A stretch of 64,000 bases of DNA. Origin: Aquisphaera giovannonii. GTDB lineage: Bacteria; Planctomycetota; Planctomycetia; Isosphaerales; Isosphaeraceae. The translations under genes and the position numbers were made by a program. Each line of letters begins with the position of its first letter. Positions within the stretch are counted from its first letter, which is position 1. The notes under the pieces are model-generated. The model worked only from the letters and a program-made list of their open reading frames with translations, was not told the DNA's origin and made no database searches. Shown one piece after another: positions 25,253 to 34,505 of this stretch. The stretch spans positions 3,162,001 through 3,226,000 of the forward strand of contig NZ_CP042997.1 in NCBI RefSeq assembly GCF_008087625.1, in the 5' to 3' direction.

Positions 25253-27457
25253 GTGCGAGCCAGGTCCAACCGATGCCGCCTGACCGGCGTGCTCTTTTTT
25301 TGCTCGATCGTGCCGATCGCCTCGGCGGGCGCGGCCGACGGGCCCGTCCCCGACGGGGGCGAGTCGCGAGATCGGACAAGCTTCCAGACCGGCGGGCCGT
25401 GGAATGCCGGGGTGCAGATCCCGGCCGACGTGGCGATGTGCTACGGCGTCGACAAGACCCTCCCGGCCCGCATCAAGGGGTGGAAGGAGCACGGCTACAA
25501 CGTCCAGCTCATGACGGGCGTCGCCTGGGGCCAGTATCAGGACTATCTCTACGGCCGGTTCGACGGCAAGAACCACGTGGACGAGGCCCAGAAGGAGCGA
25601 AACGGGAAGGTCATCTCCCACGGCGGCGACGTCTACTACTTGTGCCCCGGGCCGACCTTCGGCCAGTTCCTGGCGACCCGAGTCGTCGACTCCATCGAGG
25701 CCGGCGCGACGGCCGTCTACCTGGAGGAGCCGGAGTTCTGGGCCCGCGGCGGCTACAGCGAGGGCTTCAAGCGGGCCTGGAAGACCGCCTACGGCGAGGA
25801 TTGGTCTCCGCCACACGCCTCGCACGAGGCCCGCTACAAGACGTCCAAGCTGATGTATGCCCTGTATCGCGATGCGCTGAAGCAGGTCTTCGACGCGGTC
25901 AAGGAGCACGACGCGAAGACGGGGAAGAAGACGCCCTGCTACGTCGCCACGCACACGCCGGTGAACTACTCGCAGTGGAAGATCGTCAGCCCCGAGTCGA
26001 GCCTCCTGGCCGTGGGCGCGGACGGGTTCATCGCCCAGACCTGGACCGGCACCGCGCGGACGCCGAACGTGTACGAGGGCATCCGGAAGGAGCGGACCTT
26101 CCAGACCGCGTTCCTGGAGTACGGCTCGCTGATCGGGGCGGTCCGCGGCAGCGGAGGGAAGCTGTGGCTGCTTCACGACCCCATCGAGGACGACCCGGAC
26201 CACTCCTGGGAGGATTACAAGACCAACTGGGAATGCACCGTGACGGCGTCGCTGCTCTGGCCGGAGACCTCCCGTTATGAGGTCGTGCCCTGGCCCGATC
26301 GGGTCTTCCACGGGCGCTATCCCACCGTGGACAAGAAGCGGAGGAAGCGCGGGGAGAAGGTCGTCAAGGAGCCGATCTCCCCGGCCTATGCCACCGAGCT
26401 CGTGACGGTGATGAACGCCCTCAACGACATGGAGCAGAAGCAGCTCGGGTGGGAGTGCGGCACGCGCGGGCTCGGCATCGTCATCTCCGATTCGATGATG
26501 TTCCAGCGAGCCGAGCCGGACGCCTCGGATGAGCACCTGGGCTCATTCTTCGGCCTGGCCCTGCCGCTGGTGGAGCGGGGCATGCCCGCCGAGCCGGTGC
26601 AGCTCGAGACCGCTGAGAAGCCCGGCAACCTCGAGGGCCGCAAGGTCCTGCTCATGACCTACGAGGGCATGAAGCCCATGACCTCCGCGAACAGCCAGGC
26701 CGTCGCCGACTGGGTGAAAGCCGGCGGCGTCCTCGTCTTCGTGGACGACGACCGGGATCCCTACAACCGCATCCAGGGGTGGTGGAACGCCGCCGGCGGC
26801 CCGGGCCACGCGATCCCGCGTGAAGCCCTCTTCGCCCAGATCGGGCTGCCGGCCGGCGTGAGCCCCGGCACCCACAAGGCCGGCAGCGGCACCGTGATCT
26901 ACGACGCTTCCAGCCCCGCGCGGCTCACGTACCAGAAGGACGGCGGCGATCGCATCCGCGGCCTCGTCCGACAGGCGTGCGGTCTCGCCGGGCTCGAGTA
27001 CGCGGAGACCGACCACTTCGTCCTCCGCCGCGGCCCCTACATCGCCGCGGCAGGCCTTGATCACGCCGCTCCGGGGAAGGCCCACGAGCTTCGCGGGCGG
27101 TTCATCGACCTCTTCGACGCGACCCTCCCCATCCGGACTTCTGTCCAGCTGGAAGCGGGTCGGCGGGTTTTCCTGGTCGACGCGGACGCCGCCCGCGGCC
27201 CGGCCCCGAAAGTCCTGGCCGCCGCGTGCCGCATCGCCCCGGAGGCGACGACGGGGGCTGAGGCCCTCCGGTTTCGCGCCACGGGACCGGCGGCGACGAA
27301 CGCCGCGATGCGGATCGCCCTGGCGAAGGCCCCGGCTCGGATCCTCGTGGACGGCCAGGCGCTGGATGCAGGGTCCTGGTCCTGGGACGAGGCGTCGCGC
27401 ACCGCCTTCGCTCGCTTCCCCAATAAGGCCGAAGGGCGCACCGTCGCCGTGGAGTGA
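25253..27457 (+). CDS. secreted putative glycoside hydrolase-like protein (TIM-barrel plus GATase-like domain)
   Basis: A 734-residue protein. I choose the GTG at 25253 because AGGAGG ends five bases upstream and the protein then begins with a signal peptide (LTGVLFFCSIVPIASAGAADG). The mature part shows an alpha/beta-barrel-like pattern with acidic residues at strand ends (TAVYLEEPEFWARGGYSEGF, GADGFIAQTWTGTAR, TAFLEYGSLIG, WLLHDPIEDDPDHSWEDY). A segment like the trimerisation/GATase domain of beta-galactosidases follows (EGRKVLLMTYEGMKPMTSAN, VADWVKAGGVLVFVDDD), and the C-terminus is beta-rich. The exact family and substrate are not recognised, so the hydrolase call is inference. Start choice differs from the long open frame, whose 5' part lacks coding character. 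Confidence 0.72.
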   Translation: MRARSNRCRLTGVLFFCSIVPIASAGAADGPVPDGGESRDRTSFQTGGPWNAGVQIPADVAMCYGVDKTLPARIKGWKEHGYNVQLMTGVAWGQYQDYLYGRFDGKNHVDEAQKERNGKVISHGGDVYYLCPGPTFGQFLATRVVDSIEAGATAVYLEEPEFWARGGYSEGFKRAWKTAYGEDWSPPHASHEARYKTSKLMYALYRDALKQVFDAVKEHDAKTGKKTPCYVATHTPVNYSQWKIVSPESSLLAVGADGFIAQTWTGTARTPNVYEGIRKERTFQTAFLEYGSLIGAVRGSGGKLWLLHDPIEDDPDHSWEDYKTNWECTVTASLLWPETSRYEVVPWPDRVFHGRYPTVDKKRRKRGEKVVKEPISPAYATELVTVMNALNDMEQKQLGWECGTRGLGIVISDSMMFQRAEPDASDEHLGSFFGLALPLVERGMPAEPVQLETAEKPGNLEGRKVLLMTYEGMKPMTSANSQAVADWVKAGGVLVFVDDDRDPYNRIQGWWNAAGGPGHAIPREALFAQIGLPAGVSPGTHKAGSGTVIYDASSPARLTYQKDGGDRIRGLVRQACGLAGLEYAETDHFVLRRGPYIAAAGLDHAAPGKAHELRGRFIDLFDATLPIRTSVQLEAGRRVFLVDADAARGPAPKVLAAACRIAPEATTGAEALRFRATGPAATNAAMRIALAKAPARILVDGQALDAGSWSWDEASRTAFARFPNKAEGRTVAVE

Positions 27458-27479
27458 TCGGACGGGCCTGCACGCAACC

Positions 27480-27977
27480 TCACTTCGGCCGGGGCGGGTC
27501 CTCGGCCGAGGTGTGGTCGTGGACGATCCTCCAGCCCTCAGGGAGCTGACGTAGGATGAGCGTGAAGAGCCCGCCGGGCGTCGCGCCATCGGGCATCGTC
27601 AACCGCCATGCCCCGCGGGCGAAGGCCGAGTCGGCCGAGAGGGGGATGACCTCCACCGATGAGAAGGCGAGGCGGCCCATGGCCTTGCCCTCGGCCTTAT
27701 ACCGCTTGCGGTAGCGGTCCACCATCGCCTCGTATCCCTGAGTGCGCCGGCCGCCCGACTGGAAGACGAGTTCCGTGGAATTCCAGTACCCCTTCACGAA
27801 GGCGTCCAGGTCGCCCCGGTTCCAGTCGGCCTCCTGGCGCTCCAGGAGGGCGCGGATGTCCGCGATCGCGGAGGAGGGAGAGTCCTCGACGTCCGCGAGG
27901 GCGCTCCGGGCCGCCGGGACGGAGGCCATCGCGACGCAACCAGCCAGGGCGCGGCGACGCGTCAGTGCTTCGCTCAC
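27480..27977 (-). CDS. exported DUF4440/SnoaL-like protein
   Basis: A 165-residue protein read from a GTG start (VSEALTRRRALAG) that overlaps the stop codon of the preceding gene (GTGA). The N-terminus has TRRRALAGCVAMASVPAARSA, which resembles a Tat or Sec export signal. The mature part is an NTF2-like fold of the DUF4440 type: IRALLERQEADWNRGDLDAF, VKGYWNSTELVF, GYEAMVDRYRKRY, and WRIVHDHTSAE at the end. Such proteins bind small ligands or act as ketosteroid-isomerase-like enzymes; no substrate can be named. It is the second gene of a two-gene unit. Confidence 0.85.
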   Translation of the reverse strand: MSEALTRRRALAGCVAMASVPAARSALADVEDSPSSAIADIRALLERQEADWNRGDLDAFVKGYWNSTELVFQSGGRRTQGYEAMVDRYRKRYKAEGKAMGRLAFSSVEVIPLSADSAFARGAWRLTMPDGATPGGLFTLILRQLPEGWRIVHDHTSAEDPPRPK

Positions 27978-28252
27978 GAAGGGACCATCCTCCTGCGGAA
28001 GAGCGAGAGGAGCCCCCGCCCGACTGCGGGCGCGGGCAAATCCTCGAGGACGCTGATCTGGAAGAGCTCCTCGAGCTTGCGCCGGAAGGCCCAGTCCCGG
28101 GTGAGCGACGAGATGCGGTCGAATTCGGTCTTGCTCATGTACCCGCGGAAGAAGAGCCTCTTGCTCGCGGGATCGATCCAGATCCGATCCTTCAGGTCCC
28201 CGGGGAATTCCAGGTTTTCCGGGAGTTTGTCCAGGGTGACGAAATGGTCCAT
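27974..28252 (-). CDS. small conserved hypothetical protein
   Basis: A 92-residue protein starting at MDHFVTLDKLPENLEFPG, with GGAGGG six bases upstream; an alternative ATG eight codons earlier lacks such a site. The sequence has LKDRIWIDPASKRLFFRGYM followed by SKTEFDRISSLTRDWAFRRK, a pattern I associate with uncharacterised small proteins of planctomycetes. No motif indicates function. It overlaps the downstream DUF4440 gene by four bases, so the two are probably translated together. Confidence 0.72.
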   Translation of the reverse strand: MDHFVTLDKLPENLEFPGDLKDRIWIDPASKRLFFRGYMSKTEFDRISSLTRDWAFRRKLEELFQISVLEDLPAPAVGRGLLSLFRRRMVPS

Positions 28253-28498
28253 CGGGCCCTCCACCGTCAATGACAAGTCGACCGGGGACGTCGAGTCGAG
28301 TCATCGCGGCACCACCGCGGCGCCGCGCGGGATCTTGCAGAGGGACTGACCACGCCGGACTTCGGAGGGAGGGATATGCCCGTCATCCAGATCGCGGCAC
28401 CTTGCCTCTATGAGCATAGCATGACCGCCCCGGCGATGGCGATGCAAGAGGTTATCGCGGTTTGCCAGCGCGACGCGTCGTGACGATGCGGCGACCTT

Positions 28499-29533
28499 TC
28501 ACGGCCTCGTGCCAAGTCCGACCGGGAGGTCGTCGCGATTTACCACCCAGGGGTGGGACAGCATCTCGCGCGTATGGAGGTTCGACCCGAGACCCCAGCG
28601 GTCGTTCCAACTCAGGAAGTAGACCGTACGCGGGAAGTGGGCCTCGACCCCATCCCGGAAGCGGCGGTAGTCGTAGTCACCGGGGGGATTCTCCGGGCCG
28701 TGCGGCCCGAATTCCGTGAAGCCGAACGGCTTGGGCAGGCGGGCCACGTCGGCATATCCCCGGATGTGCCCGGGGTCGATGAAATCCGTGTAGGCGTCGA
28801 GGCCCACGAGGTCCACGTAATGATCGCCGCCGTAATAGGCCGCCGTGCGTTCACCGTGGTTCGGGCCGTACACCCAGAGCAGGTTGTTGATGCGGCGTCG
28901 CCGCGTGAAGTGGTCGAACATGTGCCGCCAGACGGGGATGAACGTCTCGGGCGGCCTGGCGCCCCACCAGAACCATCCGCCGTTCATCTCGTGGAAGGGG
29001 CGCCACAGTACGACCACCCCCGCGTCCTGGAGTTCCGCCAGGCCGTCGGCCAGGAGGTCCAGCTCCTTCATCCAGCGGTCGTGCGTCTCCCCGGGCGCGA
29101 GGAGGGTCCTGAGGTCCACGCCATTGTCCCGCAACCCGCCCCCCCTGGGGTTGGCCGGATTCGGGATATGCGCGCTGAGGGCTACGAGGCCTCCGGCGCG
29201 GGCATACTCGATCGCCACCTTGTTCACATGCTTCGTCTCGATGCCTCGCGGGGAGAAGTCCGCATAGTCGAGGCCGATGATCGCCGGCCAACGGCCCGTC
29301 TTCTCGTGCGCGGCCCTGCACGCCTTCAGCGAGGCGCCCGGCCCGAAGCCGTCGAACTGCCCGGAGATCAGCCGGCGATCCTTCCGCCCCTCCAGCGAGC
29401 CGAAGTAGGCCAGGACCGCCCGCGCCTGCGCGCTCGCGGATGGATTGGCGGGCTCCGCCGCCCGTGCCGCCCCGGGGCACACATCCACCATCACGACCCC
29501 GGCAAGGATACCCAGCGACCATCGGAACCCCAT
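28499..29533 (-). CDS. secreted GH26 family beta-mannanase-like glycoside hydrolase
   Basis: A 344-residue protein starting at MGFRWSLGILAGVVMVDVCP, with GAGGGGG upstream; this N-terminus is a signal peptide ending near GAARAAEPA. The GH26 core is clear: YFGSLEGRKDRRLISGQFDG, the acid/base Glu in LWRPFHEMNGGWFWWG, and the nucleophile Glu in FGFTEFGPHG. INNLLWVYGPN and YVDLVGLDAYTDFID also fit the family. It should hydrolyse beta-1,4-mannan or a related polysaccharide outside the cytoplasm. Family GH26 also includes other beta-glycanases, so the substrate is inferred. The gene is immediately downstream of a sugar isomerase pseudogene. Confidence 0.9.
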   Translation of the reverse strand: MGFRWSLGILAGVVMVDVCPGAARAAEPANPSASAQARAVLAYFGSLEGRKDRRLISGQFDGFGPGASLKACRAAHEKTGRWPAIIGLDYADFSPRGIETKHVNKVAIEYARAGGLVALSAHIPNPANPRGGGLRDNGVDLRTLLAPGETHDRWMKELDLLADGLAELQDAGVVVLWRPFHEMNGGWFWWGARPPETFIPVWRHMFDHFTRRRRINNLLWVYGPNHGERTAAYYGGDHYVDLVGLDAYTDFIDPGHIRGYADVARLPKPFGFTEFGPHGPENPPGDYDYRRFRDGVEAHFPRTVYFLSWNDRWGLGSNLHTREMLSHPWVVNRDDLPVGLGTRP

Positions 29534-29543
29534 TGATACCCCC

Positions 29544-30111
29544 TCAGCAGGTTCGGACCACGTACATCCCGCGCGGTGTCCCGAACTTCTCGATCTTCGA
29601 GCCGATATGGCCGACGCCCCTCGCGCCGTGATGGGCCGGCCCCTGCCGGTTCCACCCCTGGACGAACCGGCGGACCCCTCGCGAGAACCGGTAGCAACTG
29701 TTCGTGTCGCTGATGTTCCGGATTGGCCCCGAAATCGACTCCCCCGGCGACCTGGGGCATTCGAATCGATGTCGAGCAGCCCGCAGTCGTAGGGGACCAT
29801 GGCGCCGAGACGGTTCAGCTCCATCACACGGACCACCCGCGACTCCTCCATCCAGCCCTCGCATTCGGCCCAGCTCGTCGGGCCGTGGTCCAGCATGGCG
29901 GCGACCTGGTGGAATGAGATCCTCGCCCGGTTGAATACGCTGGCGATCTCCGGGACCGGGGAGGCACCGCGGAAGGCGAGACACTCGCCCATCATCCGGG
30001 TCCGGTCCTCCAGCCGGCTGGACGCGACGAAATCGATCGCGGGAGAGGGTCGAACGGCGCCCAGTCGATGTCCAGACCGATGCCCAACGATCCGATCTCC
30101 TGCCCATTCAT
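29544..30111 (-). pseudogene. decayed L-arabinose/L-fucose isomerase-family gene, three blocks in three frames
   Basis: Three stretches with family likeness follow each other on the minus strand, each in a different frame. The first, from ATG at 30111, reads MNGQEIGSLGIGLDIDWAPF like the isomerase N-terminus. The second (about 30055-29770) reads EDRTRMMGECLAFRGASPVP, then EIASVFNRARISFHQV and VMELNRLGAMVPYDCGLLDI, matching the middle of AraA-type isomerases. The third (about 29745-29544) reads SDTNSCYRFSRGVRRF, WNRQGPAHHGARGVGHIGSK and IEKFGTPRGM, matching the C-terminus. Between blocks, hundreds of family residues are missing. The total span of 568 bases compares with about 1.5 kb for an intact gene. 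A functional product is not expected. Confidence 0.7.
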
Positions 30112-30362
30112 GGCCGTATCACCGGGGCGGGCGGGGATGACGCCACGGATTGCCGCCGAAGTCGACGAACCTCGCGTCGGCCGTCCCCGTCCAACATCAT
30201 AGGACGACTCGCGAGGGGAAGACAGGCCCGAGCGAGACGTCGAACTCGGTGCATTCCGGCATATCGTGGAACATTTGGCGACAGTTCCCGTAGGAGAAAG
30301 TGGCGGGACGTTGCGGTCCCGGATCGTCCGGACAGCCGCCCTGAGCCCGCCCAGGGGAGGCG

Positions 30363-31286
30363 ATGATGAGCACAATTCCTGCTTTCTCCGGCGTGGTCGT
30401 GGGCCGGCCACTTCAGCACGCCAACCTGGCGGTATTTCCCCTCTTCGCATCCGGCCACGCGGAGTCGGACGTGGACTACGAGTTGTCGGACGAGGCCATC
30501 GCCGCCGGCACCGTCGTCGTGGAGGAGGTCAGCGAGTCCGGCAGCGTGCCCACGCTCCGGGTTACGAACAAGGGGGCCAGGCGCGTCCTCTTCCTGGAAG
30601 GCCAGGAGCTCGAAGGCGCGAAGCAGAACCGGGTGCTCAACACGAGCCTCCTGGTCGGTGCGGGTGCTCGGGCCACCATACCGGTGAGCTGCGTGGAGCA
30701 GGGGAGGTGGCGGCACCGATCGCGGTCCTTCGCCGCGAGCGGTCACCATTGCTCGCCGAGCCTTCGCAAGAGCCTGAAGCGATCCGTCGCGCGGTCGCTG
30801 GACGAGGGGAAGGGGCACGCTTCCGATCAGATGGAGGTCTGGGCGGAAGTCGGTCGGCAGATGGATTCGCTCGGCTCCAGTTCCGAGACGATGGCCATGA
30901 GCGACACCTTCCGCACCTTCAGCGGGCAGATCGACGAGTACCGGCAGGACCTCGCCTACGCGGACGGGGCCGTCGGGCTCGCGGTCGCGATCGGCCCGGA
31001 TGTCGTCGCGATCGACCTCTTCGACCGGCCCTCGACGTGCCGGAAGGTCTGGGATCGGCTCCTGTCCGGCTTCGTCATGGACGCGCTGGAGCGGCCGGGG
31101 GTCACCGGGGCGGCCGGTCCGGCGGATGTCCTCGCCGCCTTGCAGCGGCTGGCCTCGGCCATGTGGCGGGAGTCGCCCCCGGTCGGCGAGGGCCAGGAAT
31201 TCCGCGCCAAGCCCGGGCCGGACGCCCACGCCTCCGCCCTCACATTCTCCGCCAGCCTCCTGCATGGCAGTGCCGTGCTCGCGTAA
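30363..31286 (+). CDS. ARPP-1 (DUF6569-like) domain protein
   Basis: A 307-residue cytoplasmic protein; two adjacent ATGs (30363, 30366) follow AGGGGAGG, and either could be used. The sequence carries the signature NKGARRVLFLEGQELEGAKQ followed by NRVLNTSLLVGAGARATIPV and SCVEQGRW, which I recognise as the ARPP-1 family (ARG and rhodanese-phosphatase-superfamily-associated protein). The C-terminal half (AVGLAVAIGPDVVAIDLFDR, KVWDRLLSGFVMDAL) also fits. The biochemical role is unknown. The gene stands alone, with the pseudogene 251 bases upstream on the other strand and the serine hydrolase gene 103 bases downstream. Confidence 0.85.
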   Translation: MMSTIPAFSGVVVGRPLQHANLAVFPLFASGHAESDVDYELSDEAIAAGTVVVEEVSESGSVPTLRVTNKGARRVLFLEGQELEGAKQNRVLNTSLLVGAGARATIPVSCVEQGRWRHRSRSFAASGHHCSPSLRKSLKRSVARSLDEGKGHASDQMEVWAEVGRQMDSLGSSSETMAMSDTFRTFSGQIDEYRQDLAYADGAVGLAVAIGPDVVAIDLFDRPSTCRKVWDRLLSGFVMDALERPGVTGAAGPADVLAALQRLASAMWRESPPVGEGQEFRAKPGPDAHASALTFSASLLHGSAVLA

Positions 31287-31389
31287 CCCGCCGGGCCCTT
31301 CCTCCTCCTCGGCCCTCGTCGGCTAGAATGTCGGACGGGGCAGGGCGACGGAAGGGCCGACCGGGATCGGCCGCCGAGGGGGCACACGC

Positions 31390-32643
31390 ATGGTCGGGCG
31401 CCGCGAGTGGCTGCGAGGGATCACCGCCCAGGGCCTTTTCCTCGCCGCGGGCCTCGGCCACGGCATGACGGCGAGGTCGGCGTCCGGCCAGACCGCCTCG
31501 CAGCCACCGAAAAACCAGGCCCGCCGCACGGCGAGGCGGCCGGCGCTGAACACGGCAACGCCCGTCATCGCCGCCCCCTCACAGCCCATCCGCGCCGACG
31601 AGCGCGTGAATGCCCTCCTCACCGGGGTCCGCGAGAGGCACGATGTCCCGGGCCTGGTCGGCGCGATCATCCGGGGCGAGTCGCTCGCGGCGATCGGCGC
31701 GGTCGGGCTCCGGAAGAAGGGCTCGGCCGAGCCCATGCGCGTGACCGATGCCGTCCATCTGGGCTCGTGCACCAAGGCGATGACCGCGACCCTCGTCGGC
31801 GAGCTCGTCGAGGAAGGGCTCGTGAAGTGGTCCGACACGATCGCCGACCTCTTCCCCGAGGTGTCGTCGCGGCTCCACCCCGACTTCCAGGCCGCCCGCC
31901 TGACGGACCTGCTGACCCACAGGGCGGGCCTCGGCGCGAACGTGGACTGGTGGAGGCTGCCCGGGAACTCGACCACCGAACAGCGACGGGCGCTGTTGCT
32001 CTCGTCGATGGCGGATGCGCCGCTCAGCCGGCCGGGGACGAAGTTCCTGTATTCCAACGTGGGCTATGCGCTGGCGGGCCTCGTCGCGGAGCAGGTGGCC
32101 GGCGACTCCTGGGAGAATTTGATGGCCCAGCGGATCTTCCGGCCTCTGGCCATGGCCTCCGCGGGCTTTGGCCCGCCCGGCCGTCGCGGAGCGAACGGCG
32201 CGGACGCCCCGTGGGGCCACGGCGGGAGCCGCGGCAAGATCCAGGCGGTCCGGCAGGACAACGCACCCTGCATGGGCCCGGCCGGCACGGTGCATTGCTC
32301 GGTCCCGGATTGGGGCCGCTTCGCCTCGCTCCACCTGCGGGCCGAGCAGGGCAGGCCGAAGCTCCTGGACCGCGAGACCTTCCGCGCCCTCCATTCGCCG
32401 CCGCCGGGCGGGAACTACAATGGCGGATGGATCGCCGTCCCGCGAACCCGGGCCGGTCGGGCCCTGACGCACGACGGCAGCAACACCTACTGGTATGCCT
32501 CGATCTGGCTCTATCCCGAGCGGGACGTCGCCACGATCGCGGTGGCGAACCAGGGCCCCGAGCCGGCCCCGGAGGCATGCCGCGAGGCCGGCCAGGAGCT
32601 GCTCCAACTTGCGCTCCTGGAGCGTCCCCCGCGGCGACGCTGA
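31390..32643 (+). CDS. exported serine hydrolase of the beta-lactamase/class C PBP family
   Basis: A 417-residue protein. The N-terminus GRREWLRGITAQGLFLAAGL is compatible with a twin-arginine export signal. The catalytic Ser and Lys are in SCTK (126-129), the second motif is YSN (221-223), and the third is HDGSN near residue 358 in place of a KTG triad, as in esterase-like and DD-peptidase-like members. Such enzymes hydrolyse peptides or esters; true beta-lactamase activity cannot be claimed. DLLTHRAGLG after the Ser-motif is typical. The convergent PI-PLC-like gene ends 9 bases after it. Confidence 0.9.
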   Translation: MVGRREWLRGITAQGLFLAAGLGHGMTARSASGQTASQPPKNQARRTARRPALNTATPVIAAPSQPIRADERVNALLTGVRERHDVPGLVGAIIRGESLAAIGAVGLRKKGSAEPMRVTDAVHLGSCTKAMTATLVGELVEEGLVKWSDTIADLFPEVSSRLHPDFQAARLTDLLTHRAGLGANVDWWRLPGNSTTEQRRALLLSSMADAPLSRPGTKFLYSNVGYALAGLVAEQVAGDSWENLMAQRIFRPLAMASAGFGPPGRRGANGADAPWGHGGSRGKIQAVRQDNAPCMGPAGTVHCSVPDWGRFASLHLRAEQGRPKLLDRETFRALHSPPPGGNYNGGWIAVPRTRAGRALTHDGSNTYWYASIWLYPERDVATIAVANQGPEPAPEACREAGQELLQLALLERPPRRR

Positions 32644-32652
32644 GCGCCTCGG

Positions 32653-33828
32653 TCATCTTCCGGCTTCCACATCCTCCTCGGTGCGTCCCGGCGCGGATAC
32701 CGGGTTCGGCCGCGCGACCGCATGCCCCGGGAATTGCACGCAGTAAGTCGAGAGCCGCTCATCCGGCACGGGATAATCCGTGCTGACGAACTGGGCCCCA
32801 CTCGTGAGGGCCTTCTCCCGCCGCGACGGATCATTGGTTCGCGCCTCGCGAGTGTCCGCGTCCGCCCGCGTCCGGACCAGGAACCCCGCGGCGACGAGCC
32901 GGCGGATCCGGTCATAGTCCTTGATCGAGTCGTTGATCTTGAACCAGCCGGCCTGAGGGTGGTCCTCCGGCACGCTCGCGAAGAGGAGTTGGCCATCGAG
33001 CCGGGGATGGATCGACAGGTAGGTGTCGCGGACCTCGTCCTCGTTGTCGAGCGCGAAGGCGACCTTCCCGCGGACGTCGTCCAGTGCCGGCCACCCGCGA
33101 TTGCGGAGCGCCTCGGCGAGCGTCGGGAGATCTCCGCGCACGTCCGCGGGCGTCAGGATCTGCCGCCGATCGAACACCGAGAGGATTTCCGCCTCCATCG
33201 CTTCCAGCGCCTTGCGGTCGAAGGGCAGGGGCTGGGTCGTCAGTTTCGAATCCGGCGAGCCTTTCAGTTCCAGGAGGATGAAGATCGGCACGTGCCGAGG
33301 GTGGGCGGCGGACCAGTCGCGGACCTGCTTCAGGGCCGTGACGAGCTCCGGGGCCGTCGAGAGGTAATCGACGTCGGGGACATGGAGGATCTTCAACCCG
33401 GGCCGGCTCAGCTCCCCCTTCGCGTTCGGGTCGGGCCCCGCGTCACGGCCGGATGCCTGAAGTAGCTTCCGGGCGCGTGGCATCGCGTACCGGCCGCCGT
33501 CGGGGTCGCGGAAAAGGTCCAGCTCGATCTGACGAATGCCCCGGTCGGAAAACTGGCGGTCGAGCGGCGGGTGGCTATAGTCGAGCCCTTGGGCCTGCCG
33601 CTCGCCGGCCGTCGCGATGAGGGCGCGGACCGGAGGCGACGGCGCGATGTGATACGAGTTGTGCGAGCCGATCACCTGGATCTGGTTCCAGCGAAGGTCG
33701 TCCGCGGTGGCGTCGCGGGCAAGGCCCAGGCCCAGCCACGTCGCGAGGCAGGCGAGGCCGGGGAGCCAACCGATCCTTGCACGGAGGGATATTTCGGCGG
33801 GTTCAGCCGCGATGGCCAATCTCTGCAT
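32653..33828 (-). CDS. exported Ca2+-dependent phosphoinositide phospholipase C-like protein
   Basis: A 391-residue protein. Several ATGs occur close together; MQRLAIAAEP at 33828 has AAGGA nine bases upstream, while starts at 33834 and 33837 are also possible. The N-terminus has a hydrophobic export segment (WLPGLACLATWLGLGLARDA). The mature protein begins with the PLC X-box-type motif NQIQVIGSHNSYHIAP, whose His is expected in the active site, and continues IRQIELDLFRDPDGG, LKILHVPDVDYLST, PIFILLELKGSPDS and GKVAFALDNEDE. This matches the bacterial family related to PI-PLC. The natural substrate is unknown. It is convergent to the serine hydrolase gene. Confidence 0.85.
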   Translation of the reverse strand: MQRLAIAAEPAEISLRARIGWLPGLACLATWLGLGLARDATADDLRWNQIQVIGSHNSYHIAPSPPVRALIATAGERQAQGLDYSHPPLDRQFSDRGIRQIELDLFRDPDGGRYAMPRARKLLQASGRDAGPDPNAKGELSRPGLKILHVPDVDYLSTAPELVTALKQVRDWSAAHPRHVPIFILLELKGSPDSKLTTQPLPFDRKALEAMEAEILSVFDRRQILTPADVRGDLPTLAEALRNRGWPALDDVRGKVAFALDNEDEVRDTYLSIHPRLDGQLLFASVPEDHPQAGWFKINDSIKDYDRIRRLVAAGFLVRTRADADTREARTNDPSRREKALTSGAQFVSTDYPVPDERLSTYCVQFPGHAVARPNPVSAPGRTEEDVEAGR

Positions 33829-33986
33829 CGTCATCATTCCTTGGTCCGGCTGAGTTCGCGCGGCCGGGGGATTCCTGGGTGTCGAACGAGTCATCACCAT
33901 GCGAGAATACCCCCTTACGGACCGACTCGCACGGGCGCGGGACCTCTTCCAGTCCCGGTTCACGAGACTTTCTCCCGCGGATCACG

Positions 33987-34448
33987 ATGTCTTTACCACA
34001 GGACGGCTCCGAGCCGGGATCGGCCTCGAATCGCAGTCCCGATCAGGAGCCCGAACGACCATTGCGCGCGGAGACTCGTCGAGCGGTGGACGATCCACGC
34101 GTCTACCTGGCGGCGGAGCGCACCTTCCTGGCATGGGTGCGCACCTCCCTGTCGCTCATGGGCTTCGGCTTCCTGATCGCCCGATTCAACCTCCTGCTCC
34201 ACGAGCAGATCCGTCCCCCATCCCACCAGACCGGGCGGATCGCGACGATTTCCCCATGGGTCGGATTCGCGATGATCGTCTTCGGCGTCGCGGTGTGTGT
34301 CGTCGCGCTTCTGCGCCACCGCGACTACATCCGACGGCTCGAACAGGGCATTGCCAACCCCGCCTCGAGCATCGCAACACCCGTCGTGGTGGCCGCTATC
34401 CTCGCCTTGGTCGGCCTGGCCATGGCCGTGACCATACTGACCCTCTGA
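33987..34448 (+). CDS. DUF202 family small membrane protein (YidH-like)
   Basis: A 153-residue protein starting at MSLPQDGSEPGSASNR. After a charged N-terminus the DUF202 signature appears: YLAAERTFLAWVRTSLSLMG, followed by FGFLIARFNLLLHEQ. Three TM segments are seen: SLMGFGFLIARFNLLL, WVGFAMIVFGVAVCVVALL and VVVAAILALVGLAMAVTIL. RHRDYIRRLEQG lies between the second and third. The family's function is not established. No strong ribosome binding site is visible. The gene is divergent to the PI-PLC-like gene and 57 bases upstream of pgi. Confidence 0.85.
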   Translation: MSLPQDGSEPGSASNRSPDQEPERPLRAETRRAVDDPRVYLAAERTFLAWVRTSLSLMGFGFLIARFNLLLHEQIRPPSHQTGRIATISPWVGFAMIVFGVAVCVVALLRHRDYIRRLEQGIANPASSIATPVVVAAILALVGLAMAVTILTL

Positions 34449-34505
34449 GTCCCGCGCGGCCTCCCACGGGGCCGCCTCCCTGACCCGTTTCGAGAGGCAT
34501 CGAAC

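Noticed and set aside
31390-32643. Calling the serine hydrolase a beta-lactamase resistance gene
   Set aside because: SxxK and YxN are shared with esterases and DD-peptidases; the third motif is HDG, not KTG, so resistance cannot be inferred.
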